A stretch of DNA of 64,000 nucleotides. It comes from Echinicola pacifica DSM 19836 (GTDB lineage Bacteria > Bacteroidota > Bacteroidia > Cytophagales > Cyclobacteriaceae). The stretch lies in contig NZ_KB890739.1 of assembly GCF_000373245.1 (NCBI RefSeq), positions 597,099-661,098 of the forward strand, in the 5' to 3' direction. The translations under genes were made by a program, and so were the position numbers. Below are positions 1 to 7,828 of the stretch, in pieces. Under the pieces are notes generated by a model. The model made no database searches and was not told where the DNA came from. It worked only from the letters and a program-made list of their open reading frames with translations. Each line of letters opens with the position of its first letter. Positions within the stretch are counted from its first letter, which is position 1.

Positions 1-459
1 CTGGATCTTGCTTTTTCTGGCAAAAGGGAAGTCAGGATGATAGATCAAATATTGGTGACCTATCGCCCAGTATTCAGCCTTTGGGCGATAGAGGCAGGCA
101 TAGATGCCCGCTAGTAAATCATAGAAGTTGATGATCAGGTCCGGTGAGCACTCGGTGATAGTTTGGTGAATGAGCCTTAGGCTGCGCCCAAAAGTAGCCG
201 ACCTCGCTAGATTGTGGCCTATCGTTTTCTTGAGATTGATGGTTTTTCCGCCTTTATCAGTGACGAAGTTGGGGCTTTCGAAGGGGATGAGGGGGCAATT
301 GATACCTTCAGAAAAAAAATCAGGAATATTTCTGCGCTTGCTTTTGCCTATCAATACGGCCAGGACCTGGTGGCCCTCGCTCTCCAGCCAGTGGGATAGT
401 GCTAAGGCTTGGGTCATATGCCCCCGACCTTCGCCCTGAACGATAAACACAATGCGCAT
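1..459 (-). CDS. MurG-like glycosyltransferase, 3' part cut by window edge
   Basis: The reverse strand from the ATG at 459 is open for 153 codons to the window edge, so only the N-terminal part is seen. It begins MRIVFIVQGEGRGHMTQALA, where the GxGRGHxxxA loop is the N-terminal donor-side loop of MurG/GT28-like glycosyltransferases (COG1819 type). Acceptor and acidic residues of the C-terminal domain lie outside the window. It starts 3 bp after the stop of the upstream metallophosphoesterase, so the two are almost certainly co-transcribed. Pairing of a GT28-like enzyme with a UDP-diacylglucosamine-type phosphoesterase suggests an envelope lipid or polysaccharide role (inference). The substrate cannot be named. 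Confidence 0.8.
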   Translation of the reverse strand, partial: MRIVFIVQGEGRGHMTQALALSHWLESEGHQVLAVLIGKSKRRNIPDFFSEGINCPLIPFESPNFVTDKGGKTINLKKTIGHNLARSATFGRSLRLIHQTITECSPDLIINFYDLLAGIYACLYRPKAEYWAIGHQYLIYHPDFPFARKSKIQ

Positions 460-462
460 AAT

Positions 463-1320
463 CTAGAATCTAAATGGAGGAAGTTCTATGTCCTCATTTG
501 GTTTTTGGAAAGAAACTGCCGAGTAAGCTTGATGATCCTGAATAGGGATGATTTTGTCGTGATCTGAGTTGGGCTTCGCAAAATCAATTTCATTATAATG
601 GATAAGCTGCCAGTTGCCCTCATGATCCTCTGCGAGGGCACTCATGGTCTCCACCCAGTCCCCGGAATTTAGGTAATGAATGCCATCGATCATCCTTGCC
701 TCGGCCTTATGGATATGGCCACAGATGATGCCGTCACAGCCTTTGGCCTTGGCCATCTTGGCAAGCTCCTCCTCATATTTGTCAATATAACTCACCGCTG
801 ACTTTACCTTGCCTTTTACATATTGGGAAAGAGAATAATAGGGTAAGCCTCTTTTTTGTCTATAACTATTGATCTGACGGTTTAGCCATAATAAAAAAGT
901 ATAGCCAATATCTCCTAGGTAAGCGATCCATCGGAGGTTGGTGGTGATGCTGTCAAAGACATCCCCATGAAGGATATAGTATTTCTTTCCATGGGACTCG
1001 TACATCATATCCTTTTGGATGGAGAGATTGCCGACTTTTAAGGGAAGTACTTGATCCAAAAAATCATCGTGATTGCCTCGCAGGTAATACACTTTGGTAT
1101 TGTCACTGTCAATCATCTTCAGAATTCTATTAAAAAATCGCGTATGCTTCCTTTTCCAGGAGCCTGACTTTTTCAGCTGCCAGCCATCAATGATGTCCCC
1201 GTTTAGAATTAGATTTTCACAGCGGTATTTTTTAAGAAACCGAACCACTTCTTTAGCTTTTGACCCTTTGGTGCCTAAGTGGATGTCTGAGACTACGATG
1301 GTTTTGAATTGTGTTTTCAA
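463..1320 (-). CDS. metallophosphoesterase, UDP-2,3-diacylglucosamine diphosphatase-like
   Basis: 285 aa calcineurin-like phosphoesterase. All metal-binding blocks are visible: SDIHLGT near residue 12, NGDIIDGW near 40, RGNHDDF near 81, LHGDVFD near 118 and CGHIHKAE near 200. The pattern is that of LpxH-like enzymes, which cleave the pyrophosphate of UDP-2,3-diacylglucosamine in lipid A synthesis. A second, shorter LpxH homologue lies at 6633-7397 and fits canonical LpxH better, so this copy may act on another nucleotide-linked lipid. It is first in a two-gene unit with the glycosyltransferase 3 bp downstream. Family confidence is high; exact substrate is uncertain. Confidence 0.85.
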   Translation of the reverse strand: MKTQFKTIVVSDIHLGTKGSKAKEVVRFLKKYRCENLILNGDIIDGWQLKKSGSWKRKHTRFFNRILKMIDSDNTKVYYLRGNHDDFLDQVLPLKVGNLSIQKDMMYESHGKKYYILHGDVFDSITTNLRWIAYLGDIGYTFLLWLNRQINSYRQKRGLPYYSLSQYVKGKVKSAVSYIDKYEEELAKMAKAKGCDGIICGHIHKAEARMIDGIHYLNSGDWVETMSALAEDHEGNWQLIHYNEIDFAKPNSDHDKIIPIQDHQAYSAVSFQKPNEDIELPPFRF

Positions 1321-1501
1321 GAGCTTACCTGTTTTGCTAGCAATATAGGTGCTCGGAATTAATTGGTAATGAATGACTTATTAATAAAATGATATGTTTG
1401 GTAGGTCAGCGGTGGGTTTTTGTGAATGAAATGTTACTTAAACATTAAGATCGTCCATTAGACTGTGCAATAAGGCTACTGAATTGGGCAGGATTTGGGT
1501 C

Positions 1502-2845
1502 TTAAGCATTGAAAATCAGCTTGAAAGTACTGCCTTTTCCTACTGTGGATTTCACCTGAATATTGCCCTTATGGCGGCGCATGATCTGCTTTGAGAGGCT
1601 TAGGCCGATGCCAGAGCCCTTTCTTTTGGTGGTGAAGAAAGGGATAAAAATCTTCCCTAGCGCTTCCTCTTCGATTCCCTTACCCGTATCGCTGACCTCA
1701 ATGATGATTTTCCCGGCTTCATCTATAAAGGCATCGAGCTGGATAAGCTTGTCTTCAGCGTCTTCCACTGCGTGAATGGCATTTTGGATGATATTGATCA
1801 TTACCTGCTCGATAAGGGAGCGATCAGCGAAGAGCAATAATTCCTGAGGGTTGATGTTTTTGTGACATCGTATGCCTGCTTGTTCGATTTGATGTTGGAA
1901 CAGTACGGAAAGCTGATCGAAGAGCTCCTGTATGCGGACGGCCGAAAACTTAGGAACGGGAATATGGGCCAGGCTTCGGAAGTCACTGACGAAGGTGATA
2001 AGGCCCTCGCTTCTCTTTTCGATAGTGGATATGCCCATGAGGTAATCTTCCACATCGCTATATGGGACATCTGTATGCGTGTCCACATGATGCTGAATAT
2101 CTGTTTTGATAGTAGCGGCCAGGGAGCTGATAGGAGCGATGCTATTCATGATTTCATGGGTAAGCACCCGCACCAGATTTTGCCAGGCTTCCATTTCTTT
2201 TTCTTCCAGCTCACTTTGGATATTTTGAAGGGAAACAAGCTTAAATTTCACCCCTCTCATGACCAGCTCGATCACATATACTGACAGCTGCATAATGCCG
2301 TCAGGATGGGCGATTTTGATCAATTCACTGCCCCCGGTGCGCAGGGATTGCAGTGCATTATGGAGTTCTTTATTGACCTGCTCTATTTCGCGGATATTAA
2401 TGAGTTGGTCGATGCTGAGCATCCTTTTGGCAGCGGTGTTCAGAATCTGAATGCTGCCATCTTCCTCAAAGGTGATCAGGCCTATGCTGAGGTGCTGAAA
2501 TACAGATCGGAAATATTGGTAATTGGCTTCTTTTTCTGCTTGATCCTCTTTAAGTTTTGAGAGGATGGCATTGAACTCGATATGTAAATCGTCGGTTTCT
2601 GTACCATCAAATTTCACCGGATATACCGTAGCATAGTTGTTTTGCTTGATATTGTCCAGAAACTGTCGCACTTTTTTGAAGCTGCCCTCGGCATAATTGA
2701 CCAGGAAGATCAATTGGGCCAGGACCATGATGATAAATAAGGAGGTGATGAAGACCCCCGAATTGTTGAGTATAGCATATGAAAGGATAAACAGGGATAG
2801 TGTTAGCAGCACTATTCTGCCCATCAGGCCGACTTTATAATCCAT
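1502..2845 (-). CDS. sensor histidine kinase, NtrB/NtrY-like
   Basis: 447 aa. Two hydrophobic segments occupy residues 8-50, followed by a HAMP-like linker and a PAS-like region (about 105-215). The HisKA box LTHEIMNSIAPI is near residue 230. The ATP-binding domain shows an N-box (NIIQNAIHAVED), a G1 box (DTGKGI) and a G2 box (GSGIGLSL). There is almost no periplasmic loop between the two membrane segments, so the signal is probably sensed in the membrane or cytoplasm. Its start overlaps the end of the upstream sigma-54 response regulator by 11 bp, which makes that protein the obvious partner. Confidence 0.88.
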   Translation of the reverse strand: MDYKVGLMGRIVLLTLSLFILSYAILNNSGVFITSLFIIMVLAQLIFLVNYAEGSFKKVRQFLDNIKQNNYATVYPVKFDGTETDDLHIEFNAILSKLKEDQAEKEANYQYFRSVFQHLSIGLITFEEDGSIQILNTAAKRMLSIDQLINIREIEQVNKELHNALQSLRTGGSELIKIAHPDGIMQLSVYVIELVMRGVKFKLVSLQNIQSELEEKEMEAWQNLVRVLTHEIMNSIAPISSLAATIKTDIQHHVDTHTDVPYSDVEDYLMGISTIEKRSEGLITFVSDFRSLAHIPVPKFSAVRIQELFDQLSVLFQHQIEQAGIRCHKNINPQELLLFADRSLIEQVMINIIQNAIHAVEDAEDKLIQLDAFIDEAGKIIIEVSDTGKGIEEEALGKIFIPFFTTKRKGSGIGLSLSKQIMRRHKGNIQVKSTVGKGSTFKLIFNA

Positions 2846-4217
2846 ATTTCTCTAATCTTCTGTACAGCGAAGCCCGGGTGAGGCCGAGTTCTTTTGCTGC
2901 TTTGGAGATATTACCTCCGTTTTTGTCAATTGCTTTTTGGATGACATTCTTCTCCACCTCATCCAGGTTTAGGCTTACCGACTGCGGCGTTTTTTCAGCA
3001 ATAGGCTTAGAGCTTAGGAAGAAGAAATCCCGAGTGTCCAGCTCATTGCCCTCAGCCATGATGATAGCTCTCTCGATAGCATGCTGAAGCTCCCGGATAT
3101 TGCCAGGCCAGGCATAGGACTGCAATAGCTGCAGCGCTCCAGGCTTGAAACCATGAAATTCCTTGCGGTATTTTTTAGCATACACTTTCAGGAAGTGCTC
3201 TGCGAGTAGGGTGATATCATCGTGCCTCTCCCGGAGTGGAGGAAGGAAGATCTCCACCGTATTGATCCGATAGAGTAAATCCTGGCGGAAGGTGTTTTCC
3301 ATCACCATCTCATGCACGCTCATATTGGTGGCGCAGATCAGGCGGATATCCACCGAGATGGACTTATTGGTGCCTATTCTAGTTACTTCTCTTTTTTGTA
3401 GGGCAGTGAGCAATTTAGATTGTAGGGGCATGCTCAGGTTTCCTATTTCATCTAGGAATAATGAGCCCTTATCGGCCACCTCAAAGCGGCCAGCACGATC
3501 TTCTTTGGCATCGGTGAAGGCGCCCCTTTTATGGCCAAACAGCTCACTTTCAAATAGACTTTCGGTGATCGCTCCCATATCCACGCCCACGAAGATCTCT
3601 TCTTTCCGCAGGGACCTATCATGAATGGCCCTTGCGATAAGCTCCTTACCGGTGCCATTTTCGCCGAGGATAAGGATATTGGCGTCGGTCTTAGCCACCT
3701 TATCAATGATGCTAAAGATATTCTTCATAGAAGCACTATTTCCGATAATGTCCGAAAATGGCTTCTTCATATCCGCCTGCAGCTGCTTAGATTTTTGGGA
3801 TATATTGGCGACTTCCTTATAGCTTTCTTTTAGCTTGCTGGCAGAGCTGAGCGTGGCTAGCAGCTTTTCATTTTGCCATGGTTTCAAAATGAAATCCGTC
3901 GCGCCTTCCTTAAGTGCCTGAACCGCCATCTCCACATCACCAAAGGCCGTAATCAATATCACCACTGCCTTGGGGTCGATTTCCTTTATCTGCTTTAACC
4001 AATGGAAGCCCTCCTTGCCAGAGGTGGTGTCCTCCGTGAAGTTCATGTCCAGCAAGATGACATCATAACTGTTGTTGTTTACCAAAAATGGAATACGGCG
4101 TGGGTCCTTTTCTATCGTAACCTCTTTGGCGTACTTCTTAAGCAGCATTTTGGCAGCAAACAATAAATCTTCATTATCATCTATTATTAGTATTTTGCCT
4201 AGACTGGTATCTTCCAT
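2835..4217 (-). CDS. sigma-54-dependent response regulator, NtrC family
   Basis: 460 aa with three domains. The N-terminal receiver has acidic residues D13/D14 and phospho-acceptor D57 in ILLDMNF. The AAA+ sigma-54 interaction domain (about 155-385) has Walker A GENGTGKE and Walker B LFLDEIG. The C-terminal Fis-type helix-turn-helix ends AAKELGLTRASLYRRLEKYGL. The loop that normally reads GAFTGA reads GAFTDA here. It is first in an operon with the overlapping histidine kinase, and when phosphorylated should activate RpoN promoters. No target is evident in the window. Confidence 0.92.
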   Translation of the reverse strand: MEDTSLGKILIIDDNEDLLFAAKMLLKKYAKEVTIEKDPRRIPFLVNNNSYDVILLDMNFTEDTTSGKEGFHWLKQIKEIDPKAVVILITAFGDVEMAVQALKEGATDFILKPWQNEKLLATLSSASKLKESYKEVANISQKSKQLQADMKKPFSDIIGNSASMKNIFSIIDKVAKTDANILILGENGTGKELIARAIHDRSLRKEEIFVGVDMGAITESLFESELFGHKRGAFTDAKEDRAGRFEVADKGSLFLDEIGNLSMPLQSKLLTALQKREVTRIGTNKSISVDIRLICATNMSVHEMVMENTFRQDLLYRINTVEIFLPPLRERHDDITLLAEHFLKVYAKKYRKEFHGFKPGALQLLQSYAWPGNIRELQHAIERAIIMAEGNELDTRDFFFLSSKPIAEKTPQSVSLNLDEVEKNVIQKAIDKNGGNISKAAKELGLTRASLYRRLEKYGL

Positions 4218-4519
4218 GGATTAGTAAAGTTTATTAATGTACTTTGGTAAAGCTTTTTATAAAAAAAGGTGTAGAATCAATCACGACTCACCTTAATCAA
4301 ACGGGTGGCTAACCTGTTGAGCGTACCGTAATGCCTAAATAGTGCCAAGTATATTTCTGCTCAAGATAAGGGTTTTAAGCTGATTTTTAAGCATAAGGTG
4401 TGCGTATTTGAACAAAAATTGGACGCTTGCGAACGGTTTTCAAATGTATGCTTGGATTCTTTTTTTCCCTTTCCAAAAATTATTACCTTTAACTTTATTC
4501 ACAAAAAAGAAATAATTAA
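4218..4519. other. intergenic region between divergent genes
   Basis: 302 bp between the divergent starts of the NtrC-type regulator and the FKBP gene. It must hold both promoters. The only motif I can point to is TACCTTTA at 4484-4491, close to the Bacteroidetes -7 consensus TAnnTTTG, 29 bp before the FKBP start and without a convincing -33 box. No small ORF or strong hairpin was seen. Confidence 0.4.
4484..4491 (+). promoter_or_regulatory. possible -7 element for the FKBP gene
   Basis: TACCTTTA matches TAnnTTTG except at the last base and lies 29 bp upstream of the ATG. No good TTTG box is present at the expected 19-22 bp upstream, so this is a weak call. Confidence 0.3.
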
Positions 4520-4948
4520 ATGTCTGTAGCAACTAAAGGAAGTACCGTAAAAGTACATTACACAGGTAAGTTAAAAGACGGAACAGTATTCGATTCTTCA
4601 GAAAACAGAGAACCACTGGAATTTACAGTAGGTGATGGTAATATGATCAAAGGCTTTGATTCTGCTGTTGATGGCATGGAGCCAGGTCAGGACAAAAGTG
4701 TAACCATTCCTTCCGCCGAAGCTTATGGCGAAAAAAGAGAGGATATGATGATCAGTGTTCCTAAGGAGCAAGTTCCTGCCGATATCAAACCTGAAGTAGG
4801 AATGGACCTATCCATCCAAAACCAACAAGGTCAGCCTGTACCTGTAAAAGTGGTTCATGTAGATGAGGAAAAAATCACATTGGATGCCAACCATCCTCTT
4901 GCTGGTGAAGATTTGATATTCGATATCAAATTGGTAGAAGTTAACTAA
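4520..4948 (+). CDS. FKBP-type peptidyl-prolyl isomerase, SlyD-like
   Basis: 142 aa. The N-terminal FKBP half has the VHYTGKLKDGTVFDSS signature, and the flap-containing insert (about 70-120) is typical of SlyD-type isomerases. The metal-binding His/Cys-rich tail of E. coli SlyD is absent; the protein ends DIKLVEVN. It has no signal peptide and should be a cytoplasmic folding catalyst and chaperone. It is monocistronic, with a strong terminator directly downstream. Confidence 0.9.
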   Translation: MSVATKGSTVKVHYTGKLKDGTVFDSSENREPLEFTVGDGNMIKGFDSAVDGMEPGQDKSVTIPSAEAYGEKREDMMISVPKEQVPADIKPEVGMDLSIQNQQGQPVPVKVVHVDEEKITLDANHPLAGEDLIFDIKLVEVN

Positions 4949-4970
4949 GAAGGAGATCTTCTTTAAGAGT

Positions 4971-5003
4971 AAAAAGCCCATTCGAAAGAATGGGCTTTTT
5001 TTA
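4971..5003. terminator. bidirectional intrinsic terminator
   Basis: The arms AGCCCATTC and GAATGGGCT form a 9-bp perfect stem around a GAAA tetraloop, with an A tract on the left and a T tract on the right. It can terminate the FKBP gene on the plus strand and the convergent hypothetical gene on the minus strand. Confidence 0.9.
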
Positions 5004-5154
5004 TAATTCATGACTTGAATAATCTATCCTTGCTTCTTGGCTTTTGCTCAATATTTAGACGCTGGGATAAGGGTACCATTATAGGTTAAGTAAAATGCTG
5101 AAAGCACAGTAGGTAAGCGCCAAATAAGATGGAGGCGCTCTGCATTAAATGAAC

Positions 5155-5625
5155 TTAATTTTTGTCCTCCTGAGGAGTCGGCTGATTTTTTTGGATGCTT
5201 GCTGTATCCTGTTTCTTGACGCCAGGAGGGTTGGCATAGATGCTCTTGGTTTTATTGTACTTGGCATTGCCCACTTCCACCACGAATAGTTGGCTTTTCA
5301 CCTCCGAAAAATCATAATCCTTCTGCTTCCCATCCTCTGGAGAAATGGTGTCTTCCATGATTAAATTACCGATGATGTCGAAAATCTTGATGGAAGTTTT
5401 TTCCGGAATATTCTTCTCCAGAATAATTTTGAACTTCTTTGAGCCCGTAGATTTTAGGTTAAAATCCACATCCGGCTGGTTTAGATTTTTGGGAAATAGT
5501 AAGCCACTGTCCGATTTCTTGAAAAATCCCTGAGCATAGAATTCCCCCGCAAGACCAGTAGAAACTAGTAGTGCGCATATCATAAAAAAGGTGTGGAATG
5601 TCTTACTTGGTAAATGTTTTATCAT
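5155..5625 (-). CDS. secreted hypothetical protein with sorting-tail-like domain
   Basis: 156 aa from the ATG at 5625; the frame extends 6 codons further to a TTG, but the signal peptide fits the ATG start. A hydrophobic segment (FFMICALLVSTGLAG) is a likely signal sequence. The middle region (IKIFDIIGNLIMEDT ... LFVVEVGNAKYNKTKSIYA) resembles the beta-sandwich tail (Por_Secre_tail) of type 9 secretion substrates. Here it is followed by about 25 Gln/Pro/Lys-rich residues, which a true sorting tail would not have. Function is unknown; the similarity is by eye only. Confidence 0.65.
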   Translation of the reverse strand: MIKHLPSKTFHTFFMICALLVSTGLAGEFYAQGFFKKSDSGLLFPKNLNQPDVDFNLKSTGSKKFKIILEKNIPEKTSIKIFDIIGNLIMEDTISPEDGKQKDYDFSEVKSQLFVVEVGNAKYNKTKSIYANPPGVKKQDTASIQKNQPTPQEDKN

Positions 5626-5793
5626 CGGGACGCAAAATTGCAAAAATCAATCCAAATTTCGAATCAAAAAGAACTTTTTATTAGAAATATTCTAATTTAT
5701 CTTTTTATCCTGCTGAAAATAATTCATCTCCAAGACAATTGAAAGCCTTCTTTTGCTTCAGCTCGTTAAAAGAAGTTAAAAGCCCCGGGGCCA

Positions 5794-6636
5794 TCAGGGT
5801 AGGGAGGGCTTTAGCTGGCTGATTTCCTCTCGGGATAAGCGCCAAATACTTCCAGCAGTGTAATAATACATATGGTCCTGGTTTGCCGCCAATTTGAAGT
5901 TCCTGGAAAAGGAGTAGGCGTTGGATCGGGCGGTGACATAATCGGTAAATATCAATTGATCAGTCTCCAGGCTAAGGAGGTTTCTATCCATAAACGTAAG
6001 CGTATCGGCATGTACTTCGGTGAGATGCTGAACCAAATTCCCTTGATTATCGAGGATATAAACCCCTTGTTCTCCCATATTTATGAATAGCAGATTTTTG
6101 TGCTCGCGCAAGGAAAGTACTTCTGAAGACCTCTCTTCCACGATTAGGTTTAAAGGGATTTCCTGCACGGTGATTTGCTGCTGATAATCCCAGAGTAGAA
6201 GGGTATAAGAAGATTGGTCAAATAGCCAAATGCGATTATTATTGCCCAAAGAAGCGGCGGAGATATATCCAAATTGACTGTTCTCAAACCTGGAAGAAAA
6301 TAAGGGAGCCAGGAATCGATCCAGAATTTCTATCCGCTGTAAGGTCTTAGAAAAAGTAAAAATGGTGGAGGTGCGGCCCGTTTCCAGATGGCTGAGACGC
6401 CCTTGTATTGCCGGAGAATAATTATTGATCGAGTCTCCGGAGGAGTCATATTGTATGATGTTTCCCTGCAGGTCTGTCACGAATATATGGCCAGCATTAT
6501 CTGTCCCTAGCCTGTCGATAGGACGGTCGCTTAGGATCAAAGCTTCCACACTTCCCAATTCCATTGGGCTGGTCTGGCCCATGGTGCTATGCGCAATAAG
6601 AACGGTCAATAGCAGGAAAATGACGGGGATCCTCAT
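5794..6636 (-). CDS. secreted beta-propeller-like hypothetical protein
   Basis: 280 aa with a clear signal peptide (MRIPVIFLLLTVLIAHSTMGQ). The mature part repeats short units such as DNAGHIFVTDLQGNIIQYD, NNRIWLFDQSS and GVYILDNQGNL, which look like blades of an NHL or six-bladed beta-propeller. I cannot assign an activity. Its start overlaps the stop of lpxH by 4 bp (ATGA), so the two are translationally coupled and this protein may serve the outer membrane. Confidence 0.7.
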   Translation of the reverse strand: MRIPVIFLLLTVLIAHSTMGQTSPMELGSVEALILSDRPIDRLGTDNAGHIFVTDLQGNIIQYDSSGDSINNYSPAIQGRLSHLETGRTSTIFTFSKTLQRIEILDRFLAPLFSSRFENSQFGYISAASLGNNNRIWLFDQSSYTLLLWDYQQQITVQEIPLNLIVEERSSEVLSLREHKNLLFINMGEQGVYILDNQGNLVQHLTEVHADTLTFMDRNLLSLETDQLIFTDYVTARSNAYSFSRNFKLAANQDHMYYYTAGSIWRLSREEISQLKPSLP

Positions 6637-7397
6637 TTTGCAAATGATTTCAGCATGAATTTATCGTGCTCATATACTCCATAGGTGTATTGACTCACCC
6701 ATTCTCCCAAATTGATATAGGAGGATTTTTCCCCTACAGGAAGCTCCAGAGGAAGGTGCCTATGTCCAAAAATATAATAGTCAAAGTGAGTCCTTTTTTC
6801 CACCTCTTTGGTATATGCCCATAGCCATTCATCTTCACCTTTGAAGGAACCTTCATCCTTCTCCAGATTGCTGATACGGCTGCTTCCTGACCACTTCTGT
6901 GCGATCCATATCCCAATATCAGGGTGTAACCATCGGAATAGCTCCTGACAGAGTTTATTGGTGAATAGCTTTTTCAGAAGCTTGTATTTATTGTCACCAG
7001 GACCTAGCCCATCACCGTGGCCCACCAGTAGTTTGCTGCGGTTGATATGGATCTCTATGGGGTGATGGTGCACAGGGATTCCGAGCTCCACGGTGAAGTA
7101 ATCCTTCATCCATAAATCATGGTTGCCGGTAAAGAAGATTATTGGTATACCCTTTTGTCTCATTTGAGCGATTTTACTGATAAAAGGAATAAATCCCTTG
7201 GGGATAACCGTATTGTATTCAAACCAAAAATCAAAAATATCACCGACCAGAAAAATGGCTGCGGCATCATCTTCTATGCTTTCCAGCCAGCGGATGATCT
7301 TATATTCCCGCTCCTTGCTCGTTCTATAATCGGGTGCTCCCAAATGAAAATCAGAGGCGAAATATACTTTTTGGTCTGAGGCGAGGTTAATTTGCAT
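6633..7397 (-). CDS. lpxH: UDP-2,3-diacylglucosamine diphosphatase
   Basis: 254 aa. The metallophosphoesterase blocks are SDFHLGAP near 15, VGDIFDFWFEY near 50, GNHDLWM near 92, GHGDGLGPGD near 127 and FGHRHLP near 210. The family cleaves UDP-2,3-diacylglucosamine to lipid X plus UMP at the inner face of the cytoplasmic membrane. The FDFWFEY block and the central lid-like insert are typical of Bacteroidetes LpxH. It is followed without a gap by the beta-propeller gene. Confidence 0.88.
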   Translation of the reverse strand: MQINLASDQKVYFASDFHLGAPDYRTSKEREYKIIRWLESIEDDAAAIFLVGDIFDFWFEYNTVIPKGFIPFISKIAQMRQKGIPIIFFTGNHDLWMKDYFTVELGIPVHHHPIEIHINRSKLLVGHGDGLGPGDNKYKLLKKLFTNKLCQELFRWLHPDIGIWIAQKWSGSSRISNLEKDEGSFKGEDEWLWAYTKEVEKRTHFDYYIFGHRHLPLELPVGEKSSYINLGEWVSQYTYGVYEHDKFMLKSFAK

Positions 7398-7828
7398 AAG
7401 GGAGAATACTGTTGGGGCAAGTGTGAAAGCGTGGGTTCCTGGCTAAGTTTGCCGCTTAGAAGGAAGATTAAACTTAATAAGTAATCAAAATTAACAATCT
7501 TTTCTGATACTAATATAGAATATCAGGATCCAGTCTTCTTTTTTCTTCCTGCATTAATTTTATCTCTGATAATTATGCAGAAGAAACATGGATCCAGAAT
7601 TATTCATTGAGAATTATAATGAGAACTGAAGCTGCATGAACATCAGTCTGTTTGGAGGTGGAAGCATAGCGCTGCCAGGATGGACTCCAAAACAGAGGTA
7701 CAGTGTCTGATTTTGGAGAGGGTTCGGGCCGTAATAGCTTGGCTAATGCAGAATGTTGGTTTAATGGAAGGGCATAAAAAAAGGCCTCATGAATTGAGGC
7801 CTTTAAATAATAGATATTGCGAAGCTAA
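7398..7828. other. intergenic region between lpxH and ftsH
   Basis: 431 bp. The right end holds the ftsH terminator. The rest is AT-rich with two copies of GGATCCAG about 60 bp apart and only very short ORFs without supporting signals. I see no RNA gene. Confidence 0.5.
7774..7803 (-). terminator. intrinsic terminator of ftsH
   Basis: The arms AAGGCCTCA and TGAGGCCTT pair as a 9-bp stem with a 5-nt loop. On the minus strand it is followed by seven T residues, about 26 bp after the ftsH stop. Confidence 0.9.

Noticed and set aside
170-439. Plus-strand ORFs at the left edge of the window
   Set aside because: The minus strand here encodes a convincing GT28-like glycosyltransferase with a start at 459; the plus frames are shadows.
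1862-2284. 140-codon plus-strand ORF inside the histidine kinase gene
   Set aside because: Antisense to conserved HisKA and ATPase motifs.
7636-7710. 24-codon plus-strand ORF between lpxH and ftsH
   Set aside because: No promoter, amino-acid run or pairing element supports it, and it points into the ftsH terminator.
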